From Candidatus Avimonas merdigallinarum (lineage in GTDB: Bacteria; Bacillota; Clostridia; Oscillospirales; Acutalibacteraceae), in the NCBI GenBank assembly GCA_904377855.1, contig CAJFGS010000013.1, positions 1,901-62,537 of the forward strand: 60,637 nt of DNA, given 5' to 3'. A program made the position numbers and the translations under genes. The notes beneath the pieces were generated by a model, which saw nothing but the letters and a program-made list of their open reading frames with translations, was not told where the DNA came from and made no database searches. This document shows positions 47,348 through 56,023 of this stretch, one piece after another. The stretch's first letter is position 1; every line of letters starts with the position of its first letter.

Positions 47348-48193
47348 TCACCTCTTTCTCTTTTTTCCTTTCCGTGAACGGAACAGGAGCAGCAGGATAA
47401 GCGCCAGCAGGATCGGCGCTGCAATCAACGGAGCCACCAGCCGGGGATCGAGCAACATGGCATCCGCCGTGATGCGGAGCGTACTGGATGCCTCCTGATT
47501 TTCTACACGGTGCCCGCGCACCAAAAGCCGGTGGGAATTGACGCCGTAAGGGGTACAGGTAATCAGGGTACAGAGATCCTGCCCTTCCTCAATTCCCAGC
47601 AGGGAGGTGTCGTCCGGCTCGACGATGTGGATCTGATCCACCTCGTAGGTAAGCGTTTCGTCCAGCACCCGCAGGATAAAGATATCCCCTTCGGTTAGCT
47701 GATCCAAATCGGTAAACAGCCGGGAAGACGGCAAGCCCCGATGCCCGGATATGACGCAGTGAGTGCTTTCACCGCCCACCGGAAGGGAGGACCCTTCAAT
47801 ATGCCCGATGGCGACCTGCAGGACTTCCTCGTCGGTCCCGTGATAGATCGGTAACAGCACGGCGATGTTGGGAATTTCCACGTAACCGAGGATGCCGGTT
47901 CCGGAGATGTCCAGAAGCTTTTCGTAGTTTCTTTGTTCCTCTTTGTCTGGCAGGAAACGGTTCTGTGTTCCCGGTAAGGAAGCGTTGTAGGCCTTTGCCC
48001 CATCCCACCACTCTTCATAGGCGGCTTCATCCAGCTCTGTTACAGCCTCCATATAGGTGGCAATCGCCCGGGACTGGTGCAGGGAGTTCCAGTAATCGCT
48101 GACAAACGGATACAGCAGTAAGGACAGCCCTGCCAGAAGCACGACAATTAAGAGAATGACAACAATTCTATTCTTCGTAGCAGTTTTTTTCAT
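47348..48193 (-). CDS. Class C (pilin-polymerising) sortase
   Basis: The 281-residue enzyme joins pilin subunits by isopeptide bonds. N-terminal and C-terminal transmembrane helices (about 9-30 and 243-265) are a class C hallmark. Catalytic residues are His151 (ISGHRGLPSS), Cys213 (TLITCTPYGVNSHR) and Arg222. The usual DPF/W lid motif is not obvious; the lid region reads EEWWDGAKAYNASLPG. It directly follows the major pilin gene. Confidence 0.93.
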   Translation of the reverse strand: MKKTATKNRIVVILLIVVLLAGLSLLLYPFVSDYWNSLHQSRAIATYMEAVTELDEAAYEEWWDGAKAYNASLPGTQNRFLPDKEEQRNYEKLLDISGTGILGYVEIPNIAVLLPIYHGTDEEVLQVAIGHIEGSSLPVGGESTHCVISGHRGLPSSRLFTDLDQLTEGDIFILRVLDETLTYEVDQIHIVEPDDTSLLGIEEGQDLCTLITCTPYGVNSHRLLVRGHRVENQEASSTLRITADAMLLDPRLVAPLIAAPILLALILLLLFRSRKGKKRKR

Positions 48194-48267
48194 GCAGGGC
48201 TCTCCTCACCGCTGCGGCGCCGGGAGGAGTCCCCTCCCGACCGCAGCAGCAGTATGTAAAATGCGAA

Positions 48268-50019
48268 TTACTCTTTATTTTCCGTTCTCATGCGAAGCCG
48301 GACAGCCAGCAGGACGCCCGCGCCTACAACCAGCACGCCGCCAATGATGTAAAAGATGGTGGTGCCTATGCCGCCGGTTTCCGGAAGGGTGGTGCCCTGG
48401 TTGTTGGTCACAGTCAAGGCCACGGCACCTGTTTGGGCATTGCCATTTTCAGCATTGCCTTGGTCAACCGCAATGGTCAGGGCAGTGAGGGCATTAGCAG
48501 GAACACCATCCCAAGTCTGGCCATTAGCGGTAGTGGCAGCAATATCAATCCTCAAGTCATTCTCCATCAGGTTGTACCCATTGGGAGCCTTGATCTCCAA
48601 AAGATACAGCGTTCCATCATCCAGACCGGATACACCGAACACGCCCTCCTCAGTAGAAGTCATAATAACATTGTTGGTTGCGTTGAATTCTTCCCATGTT
48701 TCATAGGGAATTTCTTTGTAATTCTCGTAATTATATCCCTCCGGCAGATCAATCCATCCAACCAGCTTGCCGTTTTCGATATGAGCGACCTGGGTATGGC
48801 CGCCGTTAAGCAGCACGAACTCAGCACCCTCCAGCTTGGTGTCCACATCCTCACCGTCCACCTTGGTGCCGTCCAACTCATAGGTAAAAACAATAACAGT
48901 ATCCTCTGGGGTGCGGCCCAAGCCATCCCCGTTGGGATCGTTGGAGAACTGAAGATCTACACTGTTGGGATTACCATCCAATCCGATCACGGCATTGGTG
49001 TTCAGGGTCGCGTCATAGGTCACGATGACGTAATGATACTCGTCTCCCTGTTCTCCGGCGACATATTCATTGGTCTTTAAATCTTCAAAAGCGATGGAAA
49101 AAGAGCCTCCGCCGTTTGCACCTACATTTTGCACATCGAGGGTGTAATCCGCTCCCATAATCAACGGTTCATAATTATTCACTTGATCATACGGATTACG
49201 GGCGATATATACCTTGATGGTATCTGCCTGCAGGGTCAGGCCGTTGGACAGGGTATCGGTGAAGATGTACTCATAGGTGTCATAGGCGGACATATCCGGA
49301 ATGGAACCGATAAGCTTAAAGGGCACGGAATCGCCGATGTCCCAGTCAGCCACATCGTTATATCCGTAACCATAGGGAGGCTGATAGTCAGGCCCCTGTG
49401 CTCCTTCATATTGCGTATATTCTTCGTCCGAGACCTTCTTCTCCACGGTGGGAATATCGCTGTCCTTGGGTTCCATCGTCACGTTGCCCAGCACCTGGAC
49501 AATATATTCGGTGGCACTATCGGCATCGCCCTGTAAGCTGCCGTCCTGATCCTTCACCAGATAGTAGCCGGCGGCCAGGTTATTGATGACATAGTTGCCC
49601 TCTACAGGTGCAGTCGCGGTTCCTGCAACAGTCGCAAGATGCTCCGCAGCGATTTCCGCGAAAGCTGCTGCGTCAGCGGCGGCAGCGTTCTCTATGCCGA
49701 GTGCCTCGGCTACGTCAGCAGCAGTTTCACACTCGCCGTATTTTTCTGCATCGGCTTCTTTCAGCGCCGCCAGCAGCGCAGTACCATTCACGCCGCTGCC
49801 CCAGATGATATTCGAGAGGATGGGACCTTCCGCATTGCCCTCCTGCGCCTCATCACTGGACACATCGCCGGCGAAAATCTGATAGGCTTCATAGGTGTGG
49901 CCGGCCTTGTCGTTGTTGATGGTGATGGAATACTCTCCGGCAGCCAGAGCCGGGATGGACAGCATCGCTGTCATGGCCAGTGACAGCAGGACTGCTGCCA
50001 GTTTCTTCAGTTTTTTCAT
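48268..50019 (-). CDS. Major pilin, isopeptide-forming, LPETG-anchored
   Basis: The 583-residue shaft pilin begins MKKLKKLAAVLLSLAMTAML with a signal peptide ending PALAAG. The pilin-motif lysine is probably in GNVTMEPK near residue 180. Two or three Ig-like domains follow (FTDTLSNGLTLQADTIKVY is typical of fimbrial isopeptide formers), then a Cna-B/SpaA domain whose E-box reads LYLLEIKAPNGYNL. The sorting signal is LPETGG with a helix and RLRMRTENKE. Its size, position before the class C sortase and sequence all fit the backbone pilin. Confidence 0.93.
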   Translation of the reverse strand: MKKLKKLAAVLLSLAMTAMLSIPALAAGEYSITINNDKAGHTYEAYQIFAGDVSSDEAQEGNAEGPILSNIIWGSGVNGTALLAALKEADAEKYGECETAADVAEALGIENAAAADAAAFAEIAAEHLATVAGTATAPVEGNYVINNLAAGYYLVKDQDGSLQGDADSATEYIVQVLGNVTMEPKDSDIPTVEKKVSDEEYTQYEGAQGPDYQPPYGYGYNDVADWDIGDSVPFKLIGSIPDMSAYDTYEYIFTDTLSNGLTLQADTIKVYIARNPYDQVNNYEPLIMGADYTLDVQNVGANGGGSFSIAFEDLKTNEYVAGEQGDEYHYVIVTYDATLNTNAVIGLDGNPNSVDLQFSNDPNGDGLGRTPEDTVIVFTYELDGTKVDGEDVDTKLEGAEFVLLNGGHTQVAHIENGKLVGWIDLPEGYNYENYKEIPYETWEEFNATNNVIMTSTEEGVFGVSGLDDGTLYLLEIKAPNGYNLMENDLRIDIAATTANGQTWDGVPANALTALTIAVDQGNAENGNAQTGAVALTVTNNQGTTLPETGGIGTTIFYIIGGVLVVGAGVLLAVRLRMRTENKE

Positions 50020-50075
50020 TTTGTTGTTGCTCCTTTCATTTTTGTCAGAAATTATGGGTTAATCGTGCAGGAAAA

Positions 50076-53000
50076 TTAAGGTGATGAGGCATCCCCCTCC
50101 CGTCGGCGCCTCCGCCGCAGATATAAATATCCCACGCCGGACGCTCCGATGAGGAACAGTCCCGCGGTTATAAAGAAGATTGGCCCGATCCCGCCGGTCT
50201 CCGGCAGGACATAGCTGGAATCTCTGATGTTGGTAACGGTTATATTGCCTTTAGCCACGCCGGTGGACTCATCGCCCCCGTCGGGGTATGTGTAGGCAGC
50301 CTCCCAGCCATCCACAGGTTTCTCCGCCACAGTATAGGTGACGGGCTGGCCGCCGATCTCTTTGGGAAGGTTCTTCCAGCTGTAATACCAGTTGTTAGCT
50401 TCGCTGAGGACGGCAGGGTTTGTCACTCCCTCTGCTTGATATTCTGTCGTCACACCGTTTACGATCTGATACAGAGTGACGGTAACGCTGCCCGGGAGTT
50501 CTTCCGTCAGCGCGTTGCCGTCCAGATCCTGCCACTGCTTGGTGACGGAGATGGACGTGGTAGTAGGCTCGTTGTTGATGGTTTCCGTCCTGCTCTCGCC
50601 GAAGGGGATGAAGGTGACCTGCTCCCATTTTACCCCTGCTTTTGCGAGGGTGTCGGCCATGAGCGCAGCCGTTTCCGCTTCCGTCCTGCCAGCTTCCCCC
50701 CACACATAATACCGGGGCGTAGGGGCGATCTGATATCCGTCGATGCTCCGGAATTCCGTCAGGCGGTAGAGGGTATTGTAGTGGGAACTGTCTCCGTCCG
50801 CCTCGTCCAGAAAGTTCAGGATGATAGCGCCCTTGACGCCGTCCCCGCCGGTGACGAAATGGTAGCCTCCGTCTTCGGCCATTTCTCCCTTGGCAGTCAG
50901 GTCGGTACGTACCCAGCCGTAGCTTCCGTCTTCCTGCCGTTCATACCGGAACAGGTCAAAAAGCACACCCTGCAGCAGGTTGGCAACATCGTTTCCGCCG
51001 ATTTTATAGATAGTCAGGGTAGCCCTGTTCACCTGGCCTCCGGATTCCTGGGCTTTTATGGTGACGTTGTCCCCGGCGGAGATGACCGCCCGGCCCAGCA
51101 GGGCAGCGGTGTTGTTCACCGGTATCTCATCCAGGGCGCTGGTCCCCGGATTGACCGCATAGGCGTAGACCACCACGCAGGCCATCCCGTCGGGGACAGT
51201 GAAGGTGTAAGTGTTTGCGGCGCCCTCCGTCCGGACCGCCTCAAACCTGTCGAACTCCTCCTCCGTCACTTCTTCGCCTAAGAAGTGTCCGGCGGCATTG
51301 CCGGGGTCATAATGGTACAATCCGATGGTCTCCGGCCGCAGGGCGGCAGAAGCCCCGACGGGAAGTGTCAGGCTGTCCCGCAGTTCCAGCAAATTGCTGG
51401 TCGGGTGCAGGTCCCGCCCATCGGGATTGATCGCCACATAATAGTAAACGAGATTTTCCCCATTTTCAGTAGTCAAAACACCGTCTTTTTTCAAAGTGGG
51501 CTCGCTGCTGGCGACGTGGGCGGTGGAGGAATCCCCGCCGACGCCCGTCCATTCCACGGTATTGGTGTAGGCATGGGTTTCTCCTTCTTCCAAATCCTCC
51601 AGCGCCTCGTCGCCGCTCACGTCGATGGAATAGTACAGGCCGATGATGCAGTCCTGATATTCATCCAGATCGTACAATTTATAATTTCCATAATATTTAC
51701 CGCTACTATCGATATGTTGGCCCCAGATTTTTGCAGTTCCTATGATTTCGCCGGTAGCTGCATCGTAGATCCGCATATTTTGATCAAAGCCGATCTTTCC
51801 ATCAAATTCCTGTAAGAGGTCATCATGGAACTCTATGACATCCCCATAGTTATAGAACAGAATGCGGTAGTAAATTCTGCCGCCGGTATCCCCAAGGTCG
51901 ATGTCAACGGGGCCGTCCACATAGACGTCGGAATCCAGGACAAAATCATCGCCGCTGGGAGCTATGCCAGTTTTGCTGACCTGCTTGTTCAACTGCTGGT
52001 GGAAGGCTGTCTCCAGCCCCGTCTGTACCGTGTGGCCAAAGATCGATCCGACATTGTCGATCTTCACCAGATTCCCGTCTGTCACTCCCAGACGGTCCAA
52101 CAGCGTTTGATAACTGATGTACAGGCGCTGACCGCCTTCCAGCTTCGTCCGGGATGCTTCCGTAAAGGTGATACAGAACAGCGCGATAGGCTTGTCGCTG
52201 TCCGCCCCGTCCGTCAGATCGGTCAAGTTCTGTGCGAAAATGGTTTCTGTGTTGTTCCACGTCGTTTGGAATGTATCATATTCCGGCATATCCGCCGCAT
52301 ACGCCGCGCTGACGGTGAAATCCTCTCCCCAAACAAGCTTCTGTCCCGCTGCGTTTTCAATGCGCAGCGTATCCCTCAGCGTGGCGGTCGTGGTGTAATG
52401 GCTGCCCGGAATAAACCGTCCGCCCTCGTCATAATAGGCGTCCGGCATCCAGTCCATGTATTGGAGCCTTTCCAGTTCAAAGCCAACAGACGGGTAGCTT
52501 ACGGCGGACTCCCAGTTTATCATACCAACATCTGTCCCGGTGTTCAGATCATGACCGGTGCTTCTCTTTACCAGTCCGTAGCCGACCTCCGGGACTTTGC
52601 TCCCCCAGTTCACGGTTATGTGATATCCGTCCAGCCGGGCGGTGTTCGTAAAGGTAATCTGTTCTCCAATCTCCGCCCCCTCCGGATAGGGCGTCTCGTA
52701 AACGATTTCATAAATCCAGTCGGAAGAAAGCCCTTCCGGCCACGCTCCGGCTGCTGGGAATGAAACCGTCATGGCGCCGCTCTCAAATCCGAGCAGCGCT
52801 TCAAATGCTGCCGTTACGTCGCCCTTTGACAACTGCTGCCCGACATCGTTGAGTTCGTAAGCCGTCACCCGGAGGCTCCGGATGTCCTCCGGGTTATATT
52901 CCGCGGCCGTACCATTCAGAGTATAGGTCATCTCGTCCCGGAATGTCCGGCCGCTCAGATCCCGGCCGTCTTCATTCAGGAGAACCGTCCACTGCACATT

Positions 53001-54137
53001 GCCGGTGCCCTCGTTGGCGGCGGCCTCCTTATGTACCATACGTCGGCTGATCTCCACGGCGGCTTCGGCGGTAACTGTCTGGGAGCTGTCTTTGGCTGCG
53101 GCTTCATTGGATACCGCTATATAGCCGTTAGAGGTATCCGCAGCGTCCTGCAGCCTGGCGGTATAATAGATGTCATAGGCCTCGTTTTCTCCCAGTGCCG
53201 GCAGGCCGGTGATGGTGAAGCTGCCGGCCTCACCGCCGCCCGTCCCGTCCTGCTGCGTATATTTGACGGTATAGCCGGACATTGTGATGCTGATAGGCTT
53301 TCCGTCCACGTCAAAGGCCCGTTTATAAATCACGATGTTGTTTTCGTCATAGATAACGCGGCTGCCGGCGGGCGTGTGCGTGAATTGGTCGTGGACGGTG
53401 ATGGGGCCATCGGTTCCGTCCGTATCCTTGCTGGTATAGACCGACAGGTTATAGATCAGCTGTTCCGCTTCCGTTTTAAGACCCAGGCCTTCATACAGCC
53501 CTGCCGTCTCTTCGTCCCGGATATAGAAGCCGGCCTTTCCGATTTTCAGGCTGTATCGCTTCTCCCCGGGCACTACGGTGATGGTTCCGCCTGTTCCGCC
53601 GAATGTGATCTCCTCACCCTCTTCCAGTTCCGCCAGGGCGATGGAGCCCTGGAAATAGAGGTTCCCGGAAAATGCTTCGCCGTTGGCAAAAGCCTCATCA
53701 AAGGTGATGTTGATCAAGCCCTCCGGGGAGATGGTGTAGGCGCCGGCCCGCCGCCCGTCTTCCAGATACACATCGCCCGTCTCCGTCTGCTCCAGGGCAA
53801 TGCCGGCGGGGAGCTGGTAGTGCATATCCCGCCGGTCCTCCCAGATCTCTCCCGCCGGGATGGCGTAGCGGATGGTGACCCGGACGGTATCGCCGTCCGT
53901 AAACGTATCGCTCTGGGTCCATTGGCCGTCCTGCTGCCGTTCCACTGTGACGCTTGTGATATTTCCGGAAAAGTCATAGCCGGTGTTTTCCATGGTAACG
54001 GCGGGAAGGATCAGGACGGCTGTTGTCACGATAGCTGACAAAACTGCCAGCAGAGCCGTAAGCCTGTACCAGCGTTTATGCAGCCTGTGCGCCCGCGCGT
54101 ATTCCCGTATTTTTTCTTCCCTCTTCGGCAGTTTCAT
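50076..54137 (-). CDS. Large LPETG-anchored pilus tip adhesin
   Basis: From the ATG at 54137 (AAAGGAGGG 5 bp upstream) this is 1353 residues: a long basic N-terminus (MKLPKREEKIREYARAHRLHK), a signal anchor (about 25-47) and a string of Ig-like or isopeptide domains containing DxxL/Y-type motifs such as VTVERQQDG and DELNDV-like repeats. A Cna-B domain near the C-terminus (SVTKQWQDLDGNALTEELPG) precedes LPETGGIGPIF, a helix and RRRRRREGDASSP. An upstream in-frame start at 54197 adds 20 residues without a ribosome site. As the largest surface protein of the locus it is the likely tip adhesin; its ligand is unknown. Confidence 0.9.
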   Translation of the reverse strand: MKLPKREEKIREYARAHRLHKRWYRLTALLAVLSAIVTTAVLILPAVTMENTGYDFSGNITSVTVERQQDGQWTQSDTFTDGDTVRVTIRYAIPAGEIWEDRRDMHYQLPAGIALEQTETGDVYLEDGRRAGAYTISPEGLINITFDEAFANGEAFSGNLYFQGSIALAELEEGEEITFGGTGGTITVVPGEKRYSLKIGKAGFYIRDEETAGLYEGLGLKTEAEQLIYNLSVYTSKDTDGTDGPITVHDQFTHTPAGSRVIYDENNIVIYKRAFDVDGKPISITMSGYTVKYTQQDGTGGGEAGSFTITGLPALGENEAYDIYYTARLQDAADTSNGYIAVSNEAAAKDSSQTVTAEAAVEISRRMVHKEAAANEGTGNVQWTVLLNEDGRDLSGRTFRDEMTYTLNGTAAEYNPEDIRSLRVTAYELNDVGQQLSKGDVTAAFEALLGFESGAMTVSFPAAGAWPEGLSSDWIYEIVYETPYPEGAEIGEQITFTNTARLDGYHITVNWGSKVPEVGYGLVKRSTGHDLNTGTDVGMINWESAVSYPSVGFELERLQYMDWMPDAYYDEGGRFIPGSHYTTTATLRDTLRIENAAGQKLVWGEDFTVSAAYAADMPEYDTFQTTWNNTETIFAQNLTDLTDGADSDKPIALFCITFTEASRTKLEGGQRLYISYQTLLDRLGVTDGNLVKIDNVGSIFGHTVQTGLETAFHQQLNKQVSKTGIAPSGDDFVLDSDVYVDGPVDIDLGDTGGRIYYRILFYNYGDVIEFHDDLLQEFDGKIGFDQNMRIYDAATGEIIGTAKIWGQHIDSSGKYYGNYKLYDLDEYQDCIIGLYYSIDVSGDEALEDLEEGETHAYTNTVEWTGVGGDSSTAHVASSEPTLKKDGVLTTENGENLVYYYVAINPDGRDLHPTSNLLELRDSLTLPVGASAALRPETIGLYHYDPGNAAGHFLGEEVTEEEFDRFEAVRTEGAANTYTFTVPDGMACVVVYAYAVNPGTSALDEIPVNNTAALLGRAVISAGDNVTIKAQESGGQVNRATLTIYKIGGNDVANLLQGVLFDLFRYERQEDGSYGWVRTDLTAKGEMAEDGGYHFVTGGDGVKGAIILNFLDEADGDSSHYNTLYRLTEFRSIDGYQIAPTPRYYVWGEAGRTEAETAALMADTLAKAGVKWEQVTFIPFGESRTETINNEPTTTSISVTKQWQDLDGNALTEELPGSVTVTLYQIVNGVTTEYQAEGVTNPAVLSEANNWYYSWKNLPKEIGGQPVTYTVAEKPVDGWEAAYTYPDGGDESTGVAKGNITVTNIRDSSYVLPETGGIGPIFFITAGLFLIGASGVGYLYLRRRRRREGDASSP

Positions 54138-54171
54138 GCCGTCCCTCCTTTCCGTAAGCAGTTTTGTGAGT

Positions 54172-54927
54172 TTATTCGATTGCGCCGAATTCGTCAAGCG
54201 GCCACAGACGGAAGATGAGCTTGCCGATAATCTTTTCCTCCGGGACGCAGCCTACCTCGCTGCTTCTGGAATCGCTGGATACGCTGCGATGATCCCCCAT
54301 GACGAAATACCTCCCGTCCGGCACCTGATAGGGCAGCTCGATATCGCATTCGCCCGGCGACTTTTCTTCCAGATACGGCTCGTCAAGCGGCTCGCCGTCG
54401 ATGCTCACTTGACCCTGCCCGTCGATATGCACCCATTCGCCTGGCAGCCCGACGACGCGCTTGACCAGGATTTTGTTGTTATAGTAAAAAGCGATAACAT
54501 CCCCGCGTTCATAGGAGCCGCTGCGGACGGCGGCAACAATGTCCCCGTCTGTCAGCGCCGGCATCATGGAGGTGCCGTAAATCCGCAGGATAGGGAGCAC
54601 CAGGTTGGAAATCAGCACAGCGGCGGCTGCCACAACGATCAGCGTGGAAACAGTGCTGCGCACCATCCGCCGGAACCTTTTCTGATAGGCTGTCCTCTTT
54701 AATTCTTCTTCCAGCTGCTCTACCATGGGCGGGGAAGGAACGGCTTTTGCCGGTATGCCGTCCCGGCGCACCTTTTGCCCGATATCCTTTTCCGCCGATT
54801 GTTTTGGCGGAGGGGCGGCGGAACCCAGCCTTTGCTTCCGCTGATGCCATCCCCGTCTTCTTTCCCGCGCCAGCTCCGCTTCCAGCTGCTGGAGCGTGGG
54901 AAAGGACGTGTTTCTTTTCCGTTTCAT
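54172..54927 (-). CDS. lepB: Signal peptidase I with N-terminal cytoplasmic extension
   Basis: The 251-residue type I signal peptidase has the Ser120 nucleophile in YGTSMMPALTDGD and the general-base Lys156 in ILVKRVVGLPGEW, followed by VMGDHRSVSSDSR. Unusually, about 90 residues precede the single membrane helix (about 91-110); they are charged and helical (LQQLEAELARERRRGW, later MVEQLEEELKRTAYQKRF). Such pilus-linked peptidases process pilin signal peptides. The start is behind AAACGGAAAAG-like sequence, and its gene lies between the coiled-coil protein and the adhesin. Confidence 0.92.
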   Translation of the reverse strand: MKRKRNTSFPTLQQLEAELARERRRGWHQRKQRLGSAAPPPKQSAEKDIGQKVRRDGIPAKAVPSPPMVEQLEEELKRTAYQKRFRRMVRSTVSTLIVVAAAAVLISNLVLPILRIYGTSMMPALTDGDIVAAVRSGSYERGDVIAFYYNNKILVKRVVGLPGEWVHIDGQGQVSIDGEPLDEPYLEEKSPGECDIELPYQVPDGRYFVMGDHRSVSSDSRSSEVGCVPEEKIIGKLIFRLWPLDEFGAIE

Positions 54928-54940
54928 ACCGGCGCCCCGT

Positions 54941-55915
54941 TTATACCTTGGGAATGGTAAGACCGACGTTCAGCAGCTTTTTCAGTTCCTGATGGTTTTC
55001 ATAAAATGCCTGCAGGCGGGTGGAAACCTCGGTCCAGTAGTCTTCCGAGCGCCGTTTGGCGTCCGCCTCCATCGCCACGCATTTTTCCCGGCAAGCTGTT
55101 TCCATATCCTCGCATTTCGCCGCTGTCTCCCGGAGCCGCCGGTCGGCTTCGGCCCGACTGTCCGCGTCCCGCTTAGCGCAGATGGACGCCTGCCGGTCGC
55201 TGAGGCTGCGGATATTTTCAATATACTGCTGGCTGGCGGCCTGCGCCGCTTCGAAAACCCCGTTGACCTGAAGGGCAGCCACCGCAATGGAGCCTGCTTC
55301 ATTAATGGCGATTTCCCGTTTCTGCAGGGCCTTCCGGGCGTCCTCCAGTTCCGCTTTAAGGGACGTGATTTCTTTTTCGTGCTCGGTTTTCAGAAATTCC
55401 AGATCCTTTTCGTATTCCGCTTTGACAAATTCCAGTTCCTTTCCCTGCTCGATCATCATTTCCAAAAGCTCTTTCCTGCTTAAACTCCGCAGCTCCTGTT
55501 CAGTCATATCGTCATCGCCTTTCTTTTTCCCGTCCTGACGGGGACAGCCGCCTGCCGGCTGCCTGTTCTCTGTTTTATGTATATGTGATCTTTCATCTAT
55601 TTTTTCCTTTTCTTTCAGACTGCCGTCATGGGCGTCAGAATGAGGGATTATCTGGGGGACTTCTTCATCTCTCCGGAGGATATGGCACTCGACCTTCGGC
55701 TGAAGCCGACGGATCTTCTCGATCAGTTCCGGGCCGGTCATCTCCGTTAGCACGCTTCTGGTAAAGAGGATATCGACGTCGTGTCGCATCGCAAATTTTA
55801 TGGCGTCGCCTGCGCTGCTGTGAAGGATGACCATCATGCCGGACTGTCGGCCGGCCAGACACCTGGCTTCCCGGTCCAGCGCCTGTTTGTCGCTGTCAAC
55901 GAGCAGAACCGTCAT
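54941..55915 (-). CDS. Pseudo-receiver/coiled-coil protein of the pilus operon
   Basis: From the ATG at 55915 (GGGATGGG upstream; an ATG at 55933 has no ribosome site) this is 324 residues. Residues 1-90 resemble a response-regulator receiver (VLLVDSDKQALDREA, then DVDILFTRSVLTEMTGPELIEKIRR), but the phosphoacceptor position 53 is Arg instead of Asp. A charged linker follows, then from about 137 (MTEQELRSLSRKELLEMM) a long coiled coil ending KLLNVGLTIPKV. The internal ATG at the second part has AAAGGCGATGACGAT before it, so a shorter second product is possible. Likely a scaffold or regulator for pilus assembly (inference). Confidence 0.8.
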   Translation of the reverse strand: MTVLLVDSDKQALDREARCLAGRQSGMMVILHSSAGDAIKFAMRHDVDILFTRSVLTEMTGPELIEKIRRLQPKVECHILRRDEEVPQIIPHSDAHDGSLKEKEKIDERSHIHKTENRQPAGGCPRQDGKKKGDDDMTEQELRSLSRKELLEMMIEQGKELEFVKAEYEKDLEFLKTEHEKEITSLKAELEDARKALQKREIAINEAGSIAVAALQVNGVFEAAQAASQQYIENIRSLSDRQASICAKRDADSRAEADRRLRETAAKCEDMETACREKCVAMEADAKRRSEDYWTEVSTRLQAFYENHQELKKLLNVGLTIPKV

Positions 55916-55945
55916 AATATCCCATCCCTGCATGTATTTGTGTTC

Positions 55946-55980
55946 AGTATATCAGCTCAAGCGCAACAAAAGCGCAACAA
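55946..55980 (-). promoter_or_regulatory. Pilus operon promoter with tandem 11-bp activator repeats
   Basis: Read leftward, TTGTTGCGCTT occurs twice in direct tandem (55970-55980 and 55959-55969), then 7 bp and a TATACT -10 (55946-55951) that is 30 bp before the pseudo-receiver start. There is no good -35. Direct repeats at an 11-bp pitch ending about 8 bp from the -10 are the binding pattern described for SARP activators, and the response regulator next door has a SARP/BTAD-like C-terminus. Confidence 0.65.
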
Positions 55981-55991
55981 ACGGGATAGAA

Positions 55992-56023
55992 AAAGCCAGA
56001 GCCTTTTGCAAAGCTCTGGCTTT
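55992..56023 (-). terminator. Terminator of the kinase-regulator operon
   Basis: An 11-bp stem (55992-56002 with 56013-56023) with a 10-nt loop is followed on the minus strand by a T5 run. It overlaps the regulator stop and so separates regulation from the pilus transcript. Confidence 0.88.
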
